Origin: Fluviicola sp.
GTDB lineage: Bacteria > Bacteroidota > Bacteroidia > Flavobacteriales_D > Crocinitomicaceae
Length of the DNA stretch: 64,000 bases
Assembly (NCBI RefSeq): GCF_029266855.1
Contig: NZ_JAQSWB010000014.1
Location: 1-64,000, forward strand
Direction of reading: 5' to 3'
How positions within the stretch are numbered: the first letter of the stretch is position 1; each line of letters opens with the position of its first letter. A program made the translations under genes and the position numbers. Positions 1 through 8,553 of this stretch are shown here, piece by piece. The notes under the pieces are model-generated. The model was not told the origin of the DNA and made no database searches. It was given only the letters and a program-made list of their open reading frames with translations.

Positions 1-99
1 CATAGATATAGCATAGATATAGCATAGATATAGCATAGATATAGCATAGATATAGCATAGATATAGCATAGATATAGCATAGATATAGCATAGATATAG
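1..99. repeat. 11-bp tandem repeat, nine exact units
   Basis: Nine perfect head-to-tail copies of catagatatag fill the first 99 bases, and the array may continue to the left of the window. The last unit runs straight into a 26-bp stretch (88-113) that recurs exactly, inverted, at 21570-21595. Looser versions of the same motif (gaagcatagat) occur at 61162-61183. The array therefore looks like an expanded internal part of a dispersed element and not an independent microsatellite. The unit is not a multiple of three and no gene covers it. Confidence 0.95.
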
Positions 100-200
100 T
101 TACGTTTGTATATGAATTTAACACCTGGTAAATATATTTAACCACATCATCTTTTACTCACCACTGGCGCGAGGCTCTGGCTGTGCCCATTTCCTTTAGT
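1..200 (+). repeat. Composite dispersed repeat, copy 1 (left-truncated by window)
   Basis: This stretch shares ordered blocks with two other places. Bases 88-113 match 21570-21595 exactly in inverted orientation; the following AT-rich block (tttaaca...aaatatatttaac, 117-141) has a diverged counterpart at about 21535-21566; and 165-182 (tggcgcgaggctctggct) recurs at 61198-61215 with one mismatch. No reading frame of note is present. It is the right-hand part of the element described at 61003-61225, the left part lying outside the window. Confidence 0.7.
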
Positions 201-224
201 CGGGTCTACAGTCTTTTGTTTTAA

Positions 225-290
225 TCCCGATGGCTATCGGGACCTGGCATCCTAATATCTCATTCGTAATTCGTATCCGATAATTATCGG
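225..290. repeat. Two short AT/GC hairpins upstream of DAHP synthase
   Basis: Bases 225-231 (tcccgat) pair with 236-242 (atcggga) across a four-base loop, and 277-290 is a perfect 14-bp palindrome (ccgataattatcgg). Between and after them lie short iterations of attcgtaatt, which also occur at 9577-9595 before purB. No T-run follows either hairpin, so a terminator role is not supported; they look like small dispersed palindromes in the leader of the aromatic-pathway genes. Confidence 0.6.
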
Positions 291-334
291 GACGGCAGTG
301 GTAATTAGTAATTAGTTCGTAATTTGGTTCTATC

Positions 335-1411
335 ATGAGTAGCATCATTCAAAAAGGAGGAAAAAGACCCATTCTGATAGCAGGACCCTGCAGTGCCGAA
401 ACGGAAGAACAGGTGATGGAAACAGCACTGCAGATCAAGAAGTTTTGCAATATCGATATGTTGCGGGCTGGTATTTGGAAACCGCGTACCCGGCCTGATT
501 CGTTTGAAGGAGTAGGGGAAGTGGGTTTGAGCTGGTTGGTAAATGCCGGTAAAGAGTTGGGAGTCCCAACTACAACGGAGGTTGCCAACACGAAGCATGT
601 GGAGCAGGCTTTGAAAGCTGGAGTAGATGTGCTGTGGATCGGTGCACGGACAACTGTAAATCCCTTCGCAGTTCAGGAAATTGCGGATGCATTGAAAGGA
701 GTTAAAATTCCCGTTTTGGTGAAGAACCCGGTTAATCCGGATCTGGAATTATGGATTGGTGCCTTTGAGCGCCTGGAAAAAGCAGGAATAACGGAATTGG
801 GTGCAATTCATCGGGGTTTTTCTGTTTATAAACATGCAAAATACAGGAATGTACCGAACTGGGAAATTCCAATTGCACTGCATGAACGGCTTCCCGATCT
901 GCCGATTATTAATGATCCGAGCCATATTACGGGAAACCGGAATTTGTTATTGGAAGTTTCCCAAAAAGCTATGGATTTGAATTTTGACGGTTTAATCATT
1001 GAAACGCATAGAAATCCGGACGCAGCGTGGTCTGATGTTGCACAGCAATTGACACCGCAAGATTTAGGGATTTTATTGAATTCCCTGGTTTTAAGATCTC
1101 AGAATTCTGAAAAACTGGATAGCGAACACATTTCCGTTATTCGTGAGAAAATTGGAGACTTGGATGATCGCTTGTTTGAGATCCTTACAGCCCGCATGCA
1201 GTTAAGCGAAGACCTTGGACTTTTCAAAAAGGAGCACAATATCACCATCCTGCAACCCGAACATTGGAAGAAGATCATTTCGGCAAGGCTGAACAGGGCA
1301 GATGAATACAAGCTCAGCGATCGTTTTGTTCGCCAGGTTATGGATGCAATTCATCAGGAATCAATCCGGCACCAGGTGCGGGTAATGAATAATCCGGAAG
1401 ATAAGGAGTAG
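335..1411 (+). CDS. Bifunctional 3-deoxy-7-phosphoheptulonate synthase / chorismate mutase
   Basis: Two enzymes of aromatic amino acid synthesis in one cytoplasmic chain of 358 residues. Residues 10-245 form a DAHP synthase barrel of the KDO8P-synthase-like class (GPCSAET at 17-23, KPRTRPDSFEG at 49-59, DPSH at 194-197, IETH at 222-225), which condenses phosphoenolpyruvate and erythrose 4-phosphate. Residues about 264-345 are an AroQ-type helical chorismate mutase (IREKIGDLDDRLFEILTAR), which makes prephenate. This fusion is usual in Bacteroidota, where the mutase part serves as a feedback sensor. The ATG at 335 directly precedes the conserved region. aroA follows two bases after the stop, so the pair is surely co-transcribed. 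Confidence 0.93.
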   Translation: MSSIIQKGGKRPILIAGPCSAETEEQVMETALQIKKFCNIDMLRAGIWKPRTRPDSFEGVGEVGLSWLVNAGKELGVPTTTEVANTKHVEQALKAGVDVLWIGARTTVNPFAVQEIADALKGVKIPVLVKNPVNPDLELWIGAFERLEKAGITELGAIHRGFSVYKHAKYRNVPNWEIPIALHERLPDLPIINDPSHITGNRNLLLEVSQKAMDLNFDGLIIETHRNPDAAWSDVAQQLTPQDLGILLNSLVLRSQNSEKLDSEHISVIREKIGDLDDRLFEILTARMQLSEDLGLFKKEHNITILQPEHWKKIISARLNRADEYKLSDRFVRQVMDAIHQESIRHQVRVMNNPEDKE

Positions 1412-1413
1412 AT

Positions 1414-2652
1414 ATGAAGCAGGTAATCCGACCAGGGTTGATTTCAGGAACTATCCACGTTCCCGCCTCGAAAAGTGATTCGCAGCGCGCGGTTCTTTGT
1501 GCGGCTTTGGCAGATGGAGTATCTGTTTTAACCGGTATTGGGAAAAGTGATGATGAACAGGCAATGCTTAAAGCGATTGTCGATTTGGGAGCAAAGGTCA
1601 ATCGTATTTCCGTTTCCGAAGTCGAAATTACAGGTATTAAAAGTCTCCCGGAAAACACCTCCGTATCAGCAGGTGAATCGGGCCTGGGTTTACGCCTGCT
1701 TACATGTGTTGCTGCAAGTTTCGATCAAAAGGTTTTTCTTACGGGAAAAGGAAGTTTGCTCTCAAGACCAATGAATTTTTTCGATGAGGTTTTACCGAAA
1801 TTCGGATGCAGGGTTTCAACGAACAAAGGGTTTTTACCGATTGAAGTTCATGGCCCGCTTGAAGGAAATAACATTGAAGTGGACGGTTCGCTTAGTTCTC
1901 AGTTTATTTCGGGTCTGTTAATGGCACTTCCGCGAAGCGGGAAATCAAGTTCACTGACGGTTGTAGATATGAAATCGGGACCGTATATTCAAATGACATT
2001 AAGAACCCTGAAGCATTTCGGAATAGCAATTGAAAACGAAAACAAGATCTTTAAAATCTCGGGAAACCAGTCTTACAAAGCAACTGAATATGCTGTCGAA
2101 TCGGATTGGAGCTCTGCTGCTTACTGGTTGGTTGCTGCGGCTTTGGGTCACCCGGTTTCTGTATCTGGATTGAGTATGCAGAGCTTACAGGCTGATAAAG
2201 CCTTATTGAATGCTTTAATGAATGCCGGTTGCAAGGTACTGTTTGAAAGTCAGGCTATCGGGGTTGATGGTTCCGGGATTCATCCTTTTGAATTTGATGC
2301 AACGGATTGCCCGGATTTGTTTCCTGCATTGGTGGTTTTAGCTGCCAAATGTAATGGTGTGTCCCTGCTGAAGGGCGCCGGAAGGCTCGTACATAAGGAA
2401 AGTAACAGGGGATTTGCTCTTCAGACCGAGTTTGGAAAGATGGGTTTGAGAATTGACCTGGAAGATGATCTAATGTCAGTTTATGGAACTGGGAAACTCT
2501 ATGGAGCTGAAGTGTTTTCGCATCACGATCACCGGATTGCAATGTGCCTGGCGATTGCTGCAAGTATTGCCGATGGTGAAACAATTTTATTGAATGCGGA
2601 TTCTGTTTCCAAAAGCTATCCTGATTTTTGGGATCATTTCAAATTGTCCTGA
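1414..2652 (+). CDS. aroA: 3-phosphoshikimate 1-carboxyvinyltransferase (EPSP synthase)
   Basis: Cytoplasmic shikimate-pathway enzyme joining shikimate 3-phosphate and phosphoenolpyruvate to give EPSP, the precursor of chorismate. The 412-residue length is slightly short for the family. Visible landmarks are PASKSDSQRA (17-26) for substrate binding, ESGLGLRLL in place of the usual GNAGT-type motif, DGSLSSQFISGLLMALP in the middle, and HHDHRIAM near the end. The start codon lies two bases behind the stop of the DAHP synthase/chorismate mutase gene, so both act in the same pathway from one message. No strong terminator follows directly. Confidence 0.93.
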   Translation: MKQVIRPGLISGTIHVPASKSDSQRAVLCAALADGVSVLTGIGKSDDEQAMLKAIVDLGAKVNRISVSEVEITGIKSLPENTSVSAGESGLGLRLLTCVAASFDQKVFLTGKGSLLSRPMNFFDEVLPKFGCRVSTNKGFLPIEVHGPLEGNNIEVDGSLSSQFISGLLMALPRSGKSSSLTVVDMKSGPYIQMTLRTLKHFGIAIENENKIFKISGNQSYKATEYAVESDWSSAAYWLVAAALGHPVSVSGLSMQSLQADKALLNALMNAGCKVLFESQAIGVDGSGIHPFEFDATDCPDLFPALVVLAAKCNGVSLLKGAGRLVHKESNRGFALQTEFGKMGLRIDLEDDLMSVYGTGKLYGAEVFSHHDHRIAMCLAIAASIADGETILLNADSVSKSYPDFWDHFKLS

Positions 2653-2957
2653 ATAAATTTGCCGTTTAGACTGAAAATTAACCACTTATCATATATTCCA
2701 TTTATTTAGTAGACCAACATAGAAATATAAACGTTCCTTTTTTAACTTCGTAGGGCTGAAACACTAATATTACAATCTACGACTTACTACTAAGTTTCCA
2801 AGGAGTATTATTTCACGTTACAGCAATATTTAATTATTGCCACATTTGCTGTGTTTGACTATACGATTCAAAACGCTGCAAGGTTTTTTGATTTCTATAA
2901 TAGAAGTTGGTTAGGTACGGTTGGTGGAGCAATAGTAATTTTTCTTCATAATCAGGT

Positions 2958-2985
2958 AAAAGCATCAGCCGCGGCTGATGCTTTT
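2958..2985 (-). terminator. 28-bp perfect palindrome, probable bidirectional terminator
   Basis: A perfect palindrome centred on gccgcggc, with four A at the left and four T at the right end, lies 56 bases beyond the stop of the minus-strand MuiA-type gene. The stem followed by T in either direction is what a bidirectional intrinsic terminator needs. Its gccgcgg core is shared with the palindrome at 3021-3040 and with those at 11074-11089 and 42189-42203. Confidence 0.6.
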
Positions 2986-3020
2986 GAATTTTATGCCTAT
3001 CTGCGAAAGCGAATAATTAA

Positions 3021-3040
3021 CGATCAGCCGCGGCAGATCG
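3021..3040. repeat. Imperfect 20-bp palindrome with gccgcgg core
   Basis: cgatcagccgcggcagatcg is self-complementary except for one symmetric mismatch. It lies 36 bases from the perfect palindrome at 2958-2985 and two bases before the stop codon of the MuiA-type gene on the minus strand. It has no T-run of its own and may belong with the other GC-rich palindromes of the window. Confidence 0.6.
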
Positions 3041-3041
3041 C

Positions 3042-5024
3042 TTACTCCAAATAAACCGGCTGGTTCTTGCCGTAGTCTACCTGGTAATCAAATTTGAATT
3101 GTTTTGTTTCTCCTTTGTTGGTGATGAATTTCCATGTCAGGATCCCTGTTTTTTCATCCAGGATTGCTCCATCATAAGATCCTTGTTTTACTTTGATATC
3201 GTCGTTGATTGAGATAGGGAAGTGGTCTTTAATGATGATCGGAATTGCTGCACCGCCGTTGTTCCGGATAGTGAAATCCCAGGTTACTTCATATTTATAG
3301 CGGTTTCCAAGTAAACGTGTTTTACTCATTTCCTCACTGCGTTTTCTTTGAATTACAATTTTCTTGTCTTTGCCCAAAGAGAAGCTTAAAGTATCTTTCG
3401 AAGAGTTCACATCAATGAAGCTTTTCCCAATGTAGGTTCCGTCAAAATACAGATTGGATTCTCCGTTCAGCAGGTTCAGTTTTTCCCAGCCTGAGATCTG
3501 TGCTACCAAATAAACCGACTCATCGAGTTTCGGAACTGCATGGTATTCGTAATCTGCTTTCATTTGGTACGTTGCAATTGCAACGCGGTGATCTGCATCA
3601 TCCGAAGGAACTGAAAAAGGTGTTTCGATCTGAAATTCCATACGCAGGTCTTTTTCTACCTGGTTGGCAATGGAAACATTGTATGCTCCGGTTTGACTGA
3701 TAATTCCATCTTCCATCTGTCTGGACTCATCTCTTTTCCCTTTTGAACGTAATTTTCGTTCTGCAGAAACACCCGCAACTAATTCTACTTCATTTAATTC
3801 AGCACTCATAGGAGCATAACTGGGGCTTACATAGTCGTATGCAATGCTCTGGGTAGTGCTTTTCAGTTCTTCCATCGCAATCGTTTCCGGGTAAAGCTGT
3901 GTTTTGATGTATGGAGCTGTAATGTCCACGTATTGTGTGTGGTAGCCCAGATAAGAAATGGTATAACTGCTTTCGCCTCGCGGTACTGCGAATGAAAAGT
4001 GTCCGGTTGCGTCTGTTGTGAAGGTGTTTAAGGGGTTGTTGTTCATGGTGATTTTGGCAAAAGCCAATGGTTCACCAGAAGTGGCGTCGGTAATTTCTCC
4101 GTGAATGGTTTCCCCGTCGTAATTGTATTCCGGGATGGAACGACCGATCACTTGTTTTCTCGGAGCCGGGGAATAGTAATTCACATACCACGGATCGATT
4201 GTCGGCTCCAGGGTGTTGTCATAAGGATCGTTGGTTGAAAGGATCAGTTTCACATTCTTCCAGTCGATTCCGGTGCTTTGCGTCACAAGACCTTTTGCTT
4301 CCAGTAAAACGGGCGCGCCCACACCATTGCTTCGCATATCGTAATACGGTTTCCAGGATGCTTTGTGGGTGATGTAAGTAAAGCTGAAATCTACATTTCC
4401 GGCTTTTTCTACATTCAATTCCACTTCGATTTCGGTGTAGTTCACAACCGGCAAACCTTTGCGGGTATTGATTTCCTGCTCGATCGTATTGATCTTTCTC
4501 ACAACAGCTTCGATCTCTGAGTCCAGTTGCGATTTGCGGGTATTGATTTCGGATAGCTTGGAATGGAAGAAGGTAGAAGCTTCTTTCAGTTCTGCAATTT
4601 TCATGGCCTGTTGCTGGCTGCTCAAACTATTGTTTTTCAATAATAGCTGTTCGTCCAAAAGCAGTACTTTGTATTCGTCGCGCAAAACACGCTCCTGTTT
4701 TTCCAATACCTTTTTGCGCTCGTTTTTCTCTTTCAGTTCGGTCTCAGCGATGGACTTGTCGTCGAAGTTCTTCCTGGTCCGCACACTTAAGATCGTTGCT
4801 GATTCGGAGCATTTTAACTGGATGGAACTCGGGTCGAGGAAATCAGTCATTTTTTGAAAGACCACGACTTGTTTCCCTGCGCTCAGGTTCAATTCTTTGG
4901 AATGTTCCACCTGGGCTCCTTCCTTAAAAACAGTTACTTTTTGAATCGAAGCTTCTGCTTTGGTTTCCTTCTGACTCCATCCGAAAAATGGCAGAAGAAA
5001 AAGGATTAAGATTATTTTTTTCAT
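3042..5024 (-). CDS. DUF4139 (mucoidy inhibitor MuiA-like) exported protein, copy A
   Basis: A 660-residue exported protein. Residues 1-18 are a signal peptide (ending FFGWSQ). Residues 28-125 resemble the DUF4140 N-terminal part of MuiA-family proteins, 95-190 form a charged coiled coil, and 195-660 are the DUF4139 part, interrupted at about 307-383 by a carboxypeptidase-regulatory-like beta-sandwich (GEITDATSGEPLAFAKI ... YTISYLGYHTQYVDI). The biochemical role of the family is not known; it probably acts in the periplasm or outer membrane. It lies 59 bases downstream of a near-identical paralogue (5084-7081). The two proteins differ at about ten positions except in a segment, here residues 385-455, that shows no obvious similarity. 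The product is probably co-expressed with copy B. Confidence 0.85.
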   Translation of the reverse strand: MKKIILILFLLPFFGWSQKETKAEASIQKVTVFKEGAQVEHSKELNLSAGKQVVVFQKMTDFLDPSSIQLKCSESATILSVRTRKNFDDKSIAETELKEKNERKKVLEKQERVLRDEYKVLLLDEQLLLKNNSLSSQQQAMKIAELKEASTFFHSKLSEINTRKSQLDSEIEAVVRKINTIEQEINTRKGLPVVNYTEIEVELNVEKAGNVDFSFTYITHKASWKPYYDMRSNGVGAPVLLEAKGLVTQSTGIDWKNVKLILSTNDPYDNTLEPTIDPWYVNYYSPAPRKQVIGRSIPEYNYDGETIHGEITDATSGEPLAFAKITMNNNPLNTFTTDATGHFSFAVPRGESSYTISYLGYHTQYVDITAPYIKTQLYPETIAMEELKSTTQSIAYDYVSPSYAPMSAELNEVELVAGVSAERKLRSKGKRDESRQMEDGIISQTGAYNVSIANQVEKDLRMEFQIETPFSVPSDDADHRVAIATYQMKADYEYHAVPKLDESVYLVAQISGWEKLNLLNGESNLYFDGTYIGKSFIDVNSSKDTLSFSLGKDKKIVIQRKRSEEMSKTRLLGNRYKYEVTWDFTIRNNGGAAIPIIIKDHFPISINDDIKVKQGSYDGAILDEKTGILTWKFITNKGETKQFKFDYQVDYGKNQPVYLE

Positions 5025-5083
5025 ATGCTTAAAATCTGTTGTTCAATACTAATGATGTAATATTTCGTGTTATTTCATAAATA

Positions 5084-7081
5084 TCACTCCAAATGAACCG
5101 GTTGGTTCTTGCTGTAGTCTACCTGGTAATCAAATTTGAATTGTTTTGTTTCTCCTTTGTTGGTGATGAATTTCCATGTCAGGATTCCTGTTTTTTCATC
5201 CAGGCTTGCTCCTGCGTAAGATCCTTGTTTCACCTTGATGTCGTCATTGATTGAGATAGGGAAGTGGTCTTTGATGATGATCGGAATTGCTGCACCGCCG
5301 TTGTTCCGGATGGTAAAATCCCAGGTTACTTCATATTTATAGCGGTTTCCAAGTAAACGTGTTTTACTCATTTCCTCACTGCGTTTTCTCTGAACAACAA
5401 TTTTCTTATCCTTTCCTAAGGAGAAGCTTAAAGTATCTTTCGAAGAGTTTACATCAATGAAGCTTTTCCCAATGTAGGTTCCGTCAAAATACAGATTGGA
5501 TTCTCCGTTCAGCAGGTTCAGTTTTTCCCAGCCTGAGATCTGTGCAACCAAATAAACCGACTCATCGAGTTTCGGAACTGCATGGTATTCGTAATCTGCT
5601 TTCATTTGGTAAGTAGCAATTGCAACGCGGTGATCTGCATCATCCGAAGGAACGGAAAAAGGTGTTTCAATCTGGAATTCCATACGCAGGTCTTTTTCTA
5701 CCTGGGTTGCAATGGCAACAATCATTTTCGTCTTTCCTTCTGGGTTTGGCATGCGCTCAAGTTCTTTTTTGCTTAGTTTGGTGGTACTCGTATATGCATC
5801 GCTTCGTGATTTTCTAGAATATCCATCACTCACTGTCACTTCTTCTATACTTTTATAATCGTTCAAGTCTTTATCCGCCCCGATTCCATTTTCGAATCGT
5901 CCGAAGTTATTGCCTCCTATATTCAATGTTTCCATGGCAATCGTTTCCGGGTAAAGCTGTGTTTTGATGTATGGAGCTGTGATGTCCACGTATTGCGTAT
6001 GATAGCCTAAATAAGAGATACTGTAACCGCGTTCACCTCTCGGTACTGCGAATGAAAAATGTCCTGTGGCATCTGTTGTAAAAGTGTTCAGCGGGTTGTT
6101 GTTCATGGTAATTTTGGCAAATGCCAATGGTTCGCCAGAAGTGGCGTCGGTAATTTCTCCGTGAATGGTTTCCCCATCGTAATTGTATTCAGGAATGGAA
6201 CGACCGATCACTTGTTTTCTTGGAGCCAGGGAATAGTAATTCACGTACCACGGATCGATGGTTGGTTCCAGTGTGTTGTCATAAGGATCGTTGGTTGAAA
6301 GGATCAGTTTCACATTCTTCCAGTCGATTCCGGTGCTTTGTGTTACAAGGCCTTTTGCTTCCAGTAAAACGGGCGCGCCCACACCATTGCTTCGCATATC
6401 GTAATACGGTTTCCAGGATGCTTTGTGGGTGATGTAAGTGAAGCTGAAATCTACGTTTCCGGCTTTTTCAACATTCAATTCTACTTCGATTTCGGTGTAG
6501 TTCACAACCGGCAAGCCTTTGCGCGTATTGATTTCCTGTTCAATGGTGTTGATCTTTCTTACAACTGCTTCGATCTCTGAATCCAATTGGGATTTACGGG
6601 TATTGATTTCCGATAGCTTGGAATGGAAGAAGGTTGAAGCTTCTTTCAGCTCTGCAATTTTCATGGCTTGCTGCTGGCTGCTCAAACTATTGTTTTTCAA
6701 TAATAGCTGTTCGTCCAAAAGCAGTACTTTGTATTCGTCGCGCAAAACGCGTTCCTGTTTTTCCAACACTTTTTTGCGCTCGTTTTTCTCTTTCAGTTCG
6801 GTCTCAGCGATGGACTTGTCGTCGAAATTTTTCCTGGTCCGCACGCTTAAGATCGTTGCTGACTCGGAACATTTTAACTGGATGGAACTTGGGTCGAGGA
6901 AATCGGTCATTTTTTGAAAGACCACAACTTGTTTCCCTACGCTCAGATTCAATTCTTTGGAATGTTCCACCTGGGCTCCTTCCTTAAAAACAGTTACTTT
7001 CTGGATGGAGGCTTCAGCCTTTGTTTCCTGGTTCCATCCGAAGAAGGGTAGCAGAAGCAGTATTAATAGTGTTTTGTTCAT
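5084..7081 (-). CDS. DUF4139 (mucoidy inhibitor MuiA-like) exported protein, copy B
   Basis: Paralogue of the downstream gene, 665 residues from the ATG at 7081. A longer frame starting with TTG at 7111 is less likely because the signal peptide (MNKTLLILLLLPFFGWNQ) begins at 7081 and the extension would run through the terminator of the upstream gene. Architecture is as in copy A: DUF4140-like part, coiled coil, carboxypeptidase-regulatory-like insert, DUF4139 part. The segment from about residue 384 to 458 is unrelated to that of copy A and contains SIEEVTVSDGYSRKSRSDAY, reminiscent of the stretch that follows such beta-sandwich domains in TonB-dependent receptors (my inference). Function unknown; the recent tandem duplication suggests selection for dosage or for two versions of the variable segment. 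Confidence 0.85.
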   Translation of the reverse strand: MNKTLLILLLLPFFGWNQETKAEASIQKVTVFKEGAQVEHSKELNLSVGKQVVVFQKMTDFLDPSSIQLKCSESATILSVRTRKNFDDKSIAETELKEKNERKKVLEKQERVLRDEYKVLLLDEQLLLKNNSLSSQQQAMKIAELKEASTFFHSKLSEINTRKSQLDSEIEAVVRKINTIEQEINTRKGLPVVNYTEIEVELNVEKAGNVDFSFTYITHKASWKPYYDMRSNGVGAPVLLEAKGLVTQSTGIDWKNVKLILSTNDPYDNTLEPTIDPWYVNYYSLAPRKQVIGRSIPEYNYDGETIHGEITDATSGEPLAFAKITMNNNPLNTFTTDATGHFSFAVPRGERGYSISYLGYHTQYVDITAPYIKTQLYPETIAMETLNIGGNNFGRFENGIGADKDLNDYKSIEEVTVSDGYSRKSRSDAYTSTTKLSKKELERMPNPEGKTKMIVAIATQVEKDLRMEFQIETPFSVPSDDADHRVAIATYQMKADYEYHAVPKLDESVYLVAQISGWEKLNLLNGESNLYFDGTYIGKSFIDVNSSKDTLSFSLGKDKKIVVQRKRSEEMSKTRLLGNRYKYEVTWDFTIRNNGGAAIPIIIKDHFPISINDDIKVKQGSYAGASLDEKTGILTWKFITNKGETKQFKFDYQVDYSKNQPVHLE

Positions 7082-7093
7082 AGTTATATGTAA

Positions 7094-7123
7094 TAAAAAA
7101 AACGTACCCAAGCAGGTACGTTT
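7094..7123 (-). terminator. Intrinsic terminator after the TPR-PD40 gene
   Basis: On the minus strand a 9-bp stem (aaacgtacc with ggtacgttt, 7100-7108 and 7115-7123) with a six-base loop is followed by a run of T. It lies 27 bases beyond the stop of the gene ending at 7150 and just before the start of MuiA copy B, separating the two transcription units. Confidence 0.8.
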
Positions 7124-7149
7124 AAGTATTCAATTCGTTCAATTGGCGA

Positions 7150-8511
7150 TTAAAGTTTTACCGGTAGAACTAATTTGTTTAAATCAATTTGAAAAATATC
7201 AATGCTGCTTTTCTTTTCGTTTACTGTCAATCCGCTCAAATAAGCTTTACCCAGTTCTTTGTAGATGACAAAGTGAGTATCATCATTTACCGAATTCACA
7301 GCAGCGCCTAAATTTTTAGCTTTTGTCCAGCCTGTACCCGTGTTTTCGGAAACAAAGACATCCAATCCACCCATTCCGATATGGCCTTCAGAGCTAAAGA
7401 AAAGGAATCTTCCGTCAGGAGAAATGTAAGGTGTGGTTTCACGCATCAGTGTGTTTACGCTGTCGCTCAAAATTTTTGCTTCTCCCCACGATTTTCCGTT
7501 GCGCTGAACAACATAAATATCCGTTGAGCGCTTATCGCCCTTTCTGTCTGAAACAAAGTACATCGTATTTCCATCGGCAGTTAATGTAGCCGAGCCTTCA
7601 AAGAAGCTGGTATTAATGGATTTGTTCGGGATTACTTTCGGAACATTCCACTTTCCTTTTTTGGTGAATTCAACTTCGGCAATGTCTGACGAACCGGTTG
7701 TTTTTTTTGCTGCTGTTGCAGTGTTGTTAATTGTTACTATGGAATGCAGACCATCTTTTGAAAGCCATGACATAGATTCGAAACCTGGACCGTTAATACG
7801 ATCTACTTTATTATTCACGCTATCGTATTTCAGCATTTTTTCGTTCCAAATCCCTGTGTATACGTCTTCAAAATATTCCTGGTCATCCGGATTCATCATT
7901 CCTCCTGTAGTATTCGCTCTTCTGGAAGTGAAATAGATGCGTTTTCCGTCTGCGGTGAAAACCGGAGCATAGTCATTATATCCGGAATTAACATCGCCCA
8001 TTAATGGCATTTTAAGATTTGGAGTTCCTGCAGATTGTTTGGCAAATTGAACGGAAGCCAGTTTGTTTTCAGTATTTAATTCCTTTGCACGTGCCTTTGA
8101 AAGGTGAGTTAATGCCAGTTGAAAATAATGTTCGGCAGAATCCAGCTCATTCATATTGTGGCATGCAACACCTAAAATATCGTAAACTTCTGCATCTACA
8201 TCATCCGGACCTTTTGCAATTGCATCCAAACCGTATTGTTTCGCGTATCCGAAGTTTTTCAAACGGTAGTGGCAGAAAGAGATCCAGAAAGAGGCTTTCC
8301 ATGAATTGGGATCTTTTATCGCAGCTTCGCGAAATACCAATAAAGCTTCCCGGATTTTGTTTTCCCCAACCAGTTGTTTCCCCTGATCAATTTTGATCAA
8401 AGCAGCGGACTTGTCAATGATTCCTGTTATGCTATCCTTTGGGACAGAGGTAAATGCAAATGATTTCGCTGTGAAAAGTAGTAATAACAAAGTTCCAAAT
8501 AGGATTTTCAT
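7150..8511 (-). CDS. TPR and PD40 beta-propeller exported protein
   Basis: A 453-residue protein with a signal peptide (MKILFGTLLLLLFTAKSFA). The ATG at 8511 is preferred to an upstream in-frame start because the signal sequence begins there. Residues about 35-140 contain tetratricopeptide-like helices (KIREALLVFREAAIKDPN, LDSAEHYFQLALTHL); residues about 160-445 are PD40/WD40-like propeller blades (APVFTADGKRIYFTSRR, ATLTADGNTMYFVSDR, YISPDGRFLFFSSEG). This is the front half of the TPR-PD40-OmpA architecture found in PorE-type T9SS-associated proteins, but no OmpA domain follows. A role as a periplasmic or outer-membrane scaffold is an inference. A terminator lies just downstream. Confidence 0.8.
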   Translation of the reverse strand: MKILFGTLLLLLFTAKSFAFTSVPKDSITGIIDKSAALIKIDQGKQLVGENKIREALLVFREAAIKDPNSWKASFWISFCHYRLKNFGYAKQYGLDAIAKGPDDVDAEVYDILGVACHNMNELDSAEHYFQLALTHLSKARAKELNTENKLASVQFAKQSAGTPNLKMPLMGDVNSGYNDYAPVFTADGKRIYFTSRRANTTGGMMNPDDQEYFEDVYTGIWNEKMLKYDSVNNKVDRINGPGFESMSWLSKDGLHSIVTINNTATAAKKTTGSSDIAEVEFTKKGKWNVPKVIPNKSINTSFFEGSATLTADGNTMYFVSDRKGDKRSTDIYVVQRNGKSWGEAKILSDSVNTLMRETTPYISPDGRFLFFSSEGHIGMGGLDVFVSENTGTGWTKAKNLGAAVNSVNDDTHFVIYKELGKAYLSGLTVNEKKSSIDIFQIDLNKLVLPVKL

Positions 8512-8553
8512 ATGTAGATATTGTATAATTCGAATGACAAAGTAATATAAAAA

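Larger units (their letters stand above)
2653..3041. other. Intergenic region with doubtful small reading frame and palindromes
   Basis: Between aroA and the convergent MuiA-type gene lie about 390 bases. A reading frame of 67 codons with a GTG start (2851-3054) is open further upstream to a stop at 2791 and would encode a mildly hydrophobic peptide (around WLGTVGGAIVIFLHNQ), but it lacks an ATG, runs through two palindromes and ends inside the neighbouring gene; it could be the remnant of a membrane protein gene. The rest is AT-rich without recognisable content, apart from the palindromes listed separately. Confidence 0.5.

Noticed and set aside
1-99. CRISPR-like array
   Set aside because: Units are 11 bp, contiguous and without spacers; no cas genes in the window.
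2851-3054. 67-codon GTG reading frame between aroA and the MuiA-type gene
   Set aside because: No ATG, it runs through two palindromes and into the end of the convergent gene, and no family is recognisable. At most it is a gene remnant.
7082-7111. N-terminal extension of MuiA copy B from TTG at 7111
   Set aside because: It would cover the terminator of the upstream gene and put ten residues before a complete signal peptide.
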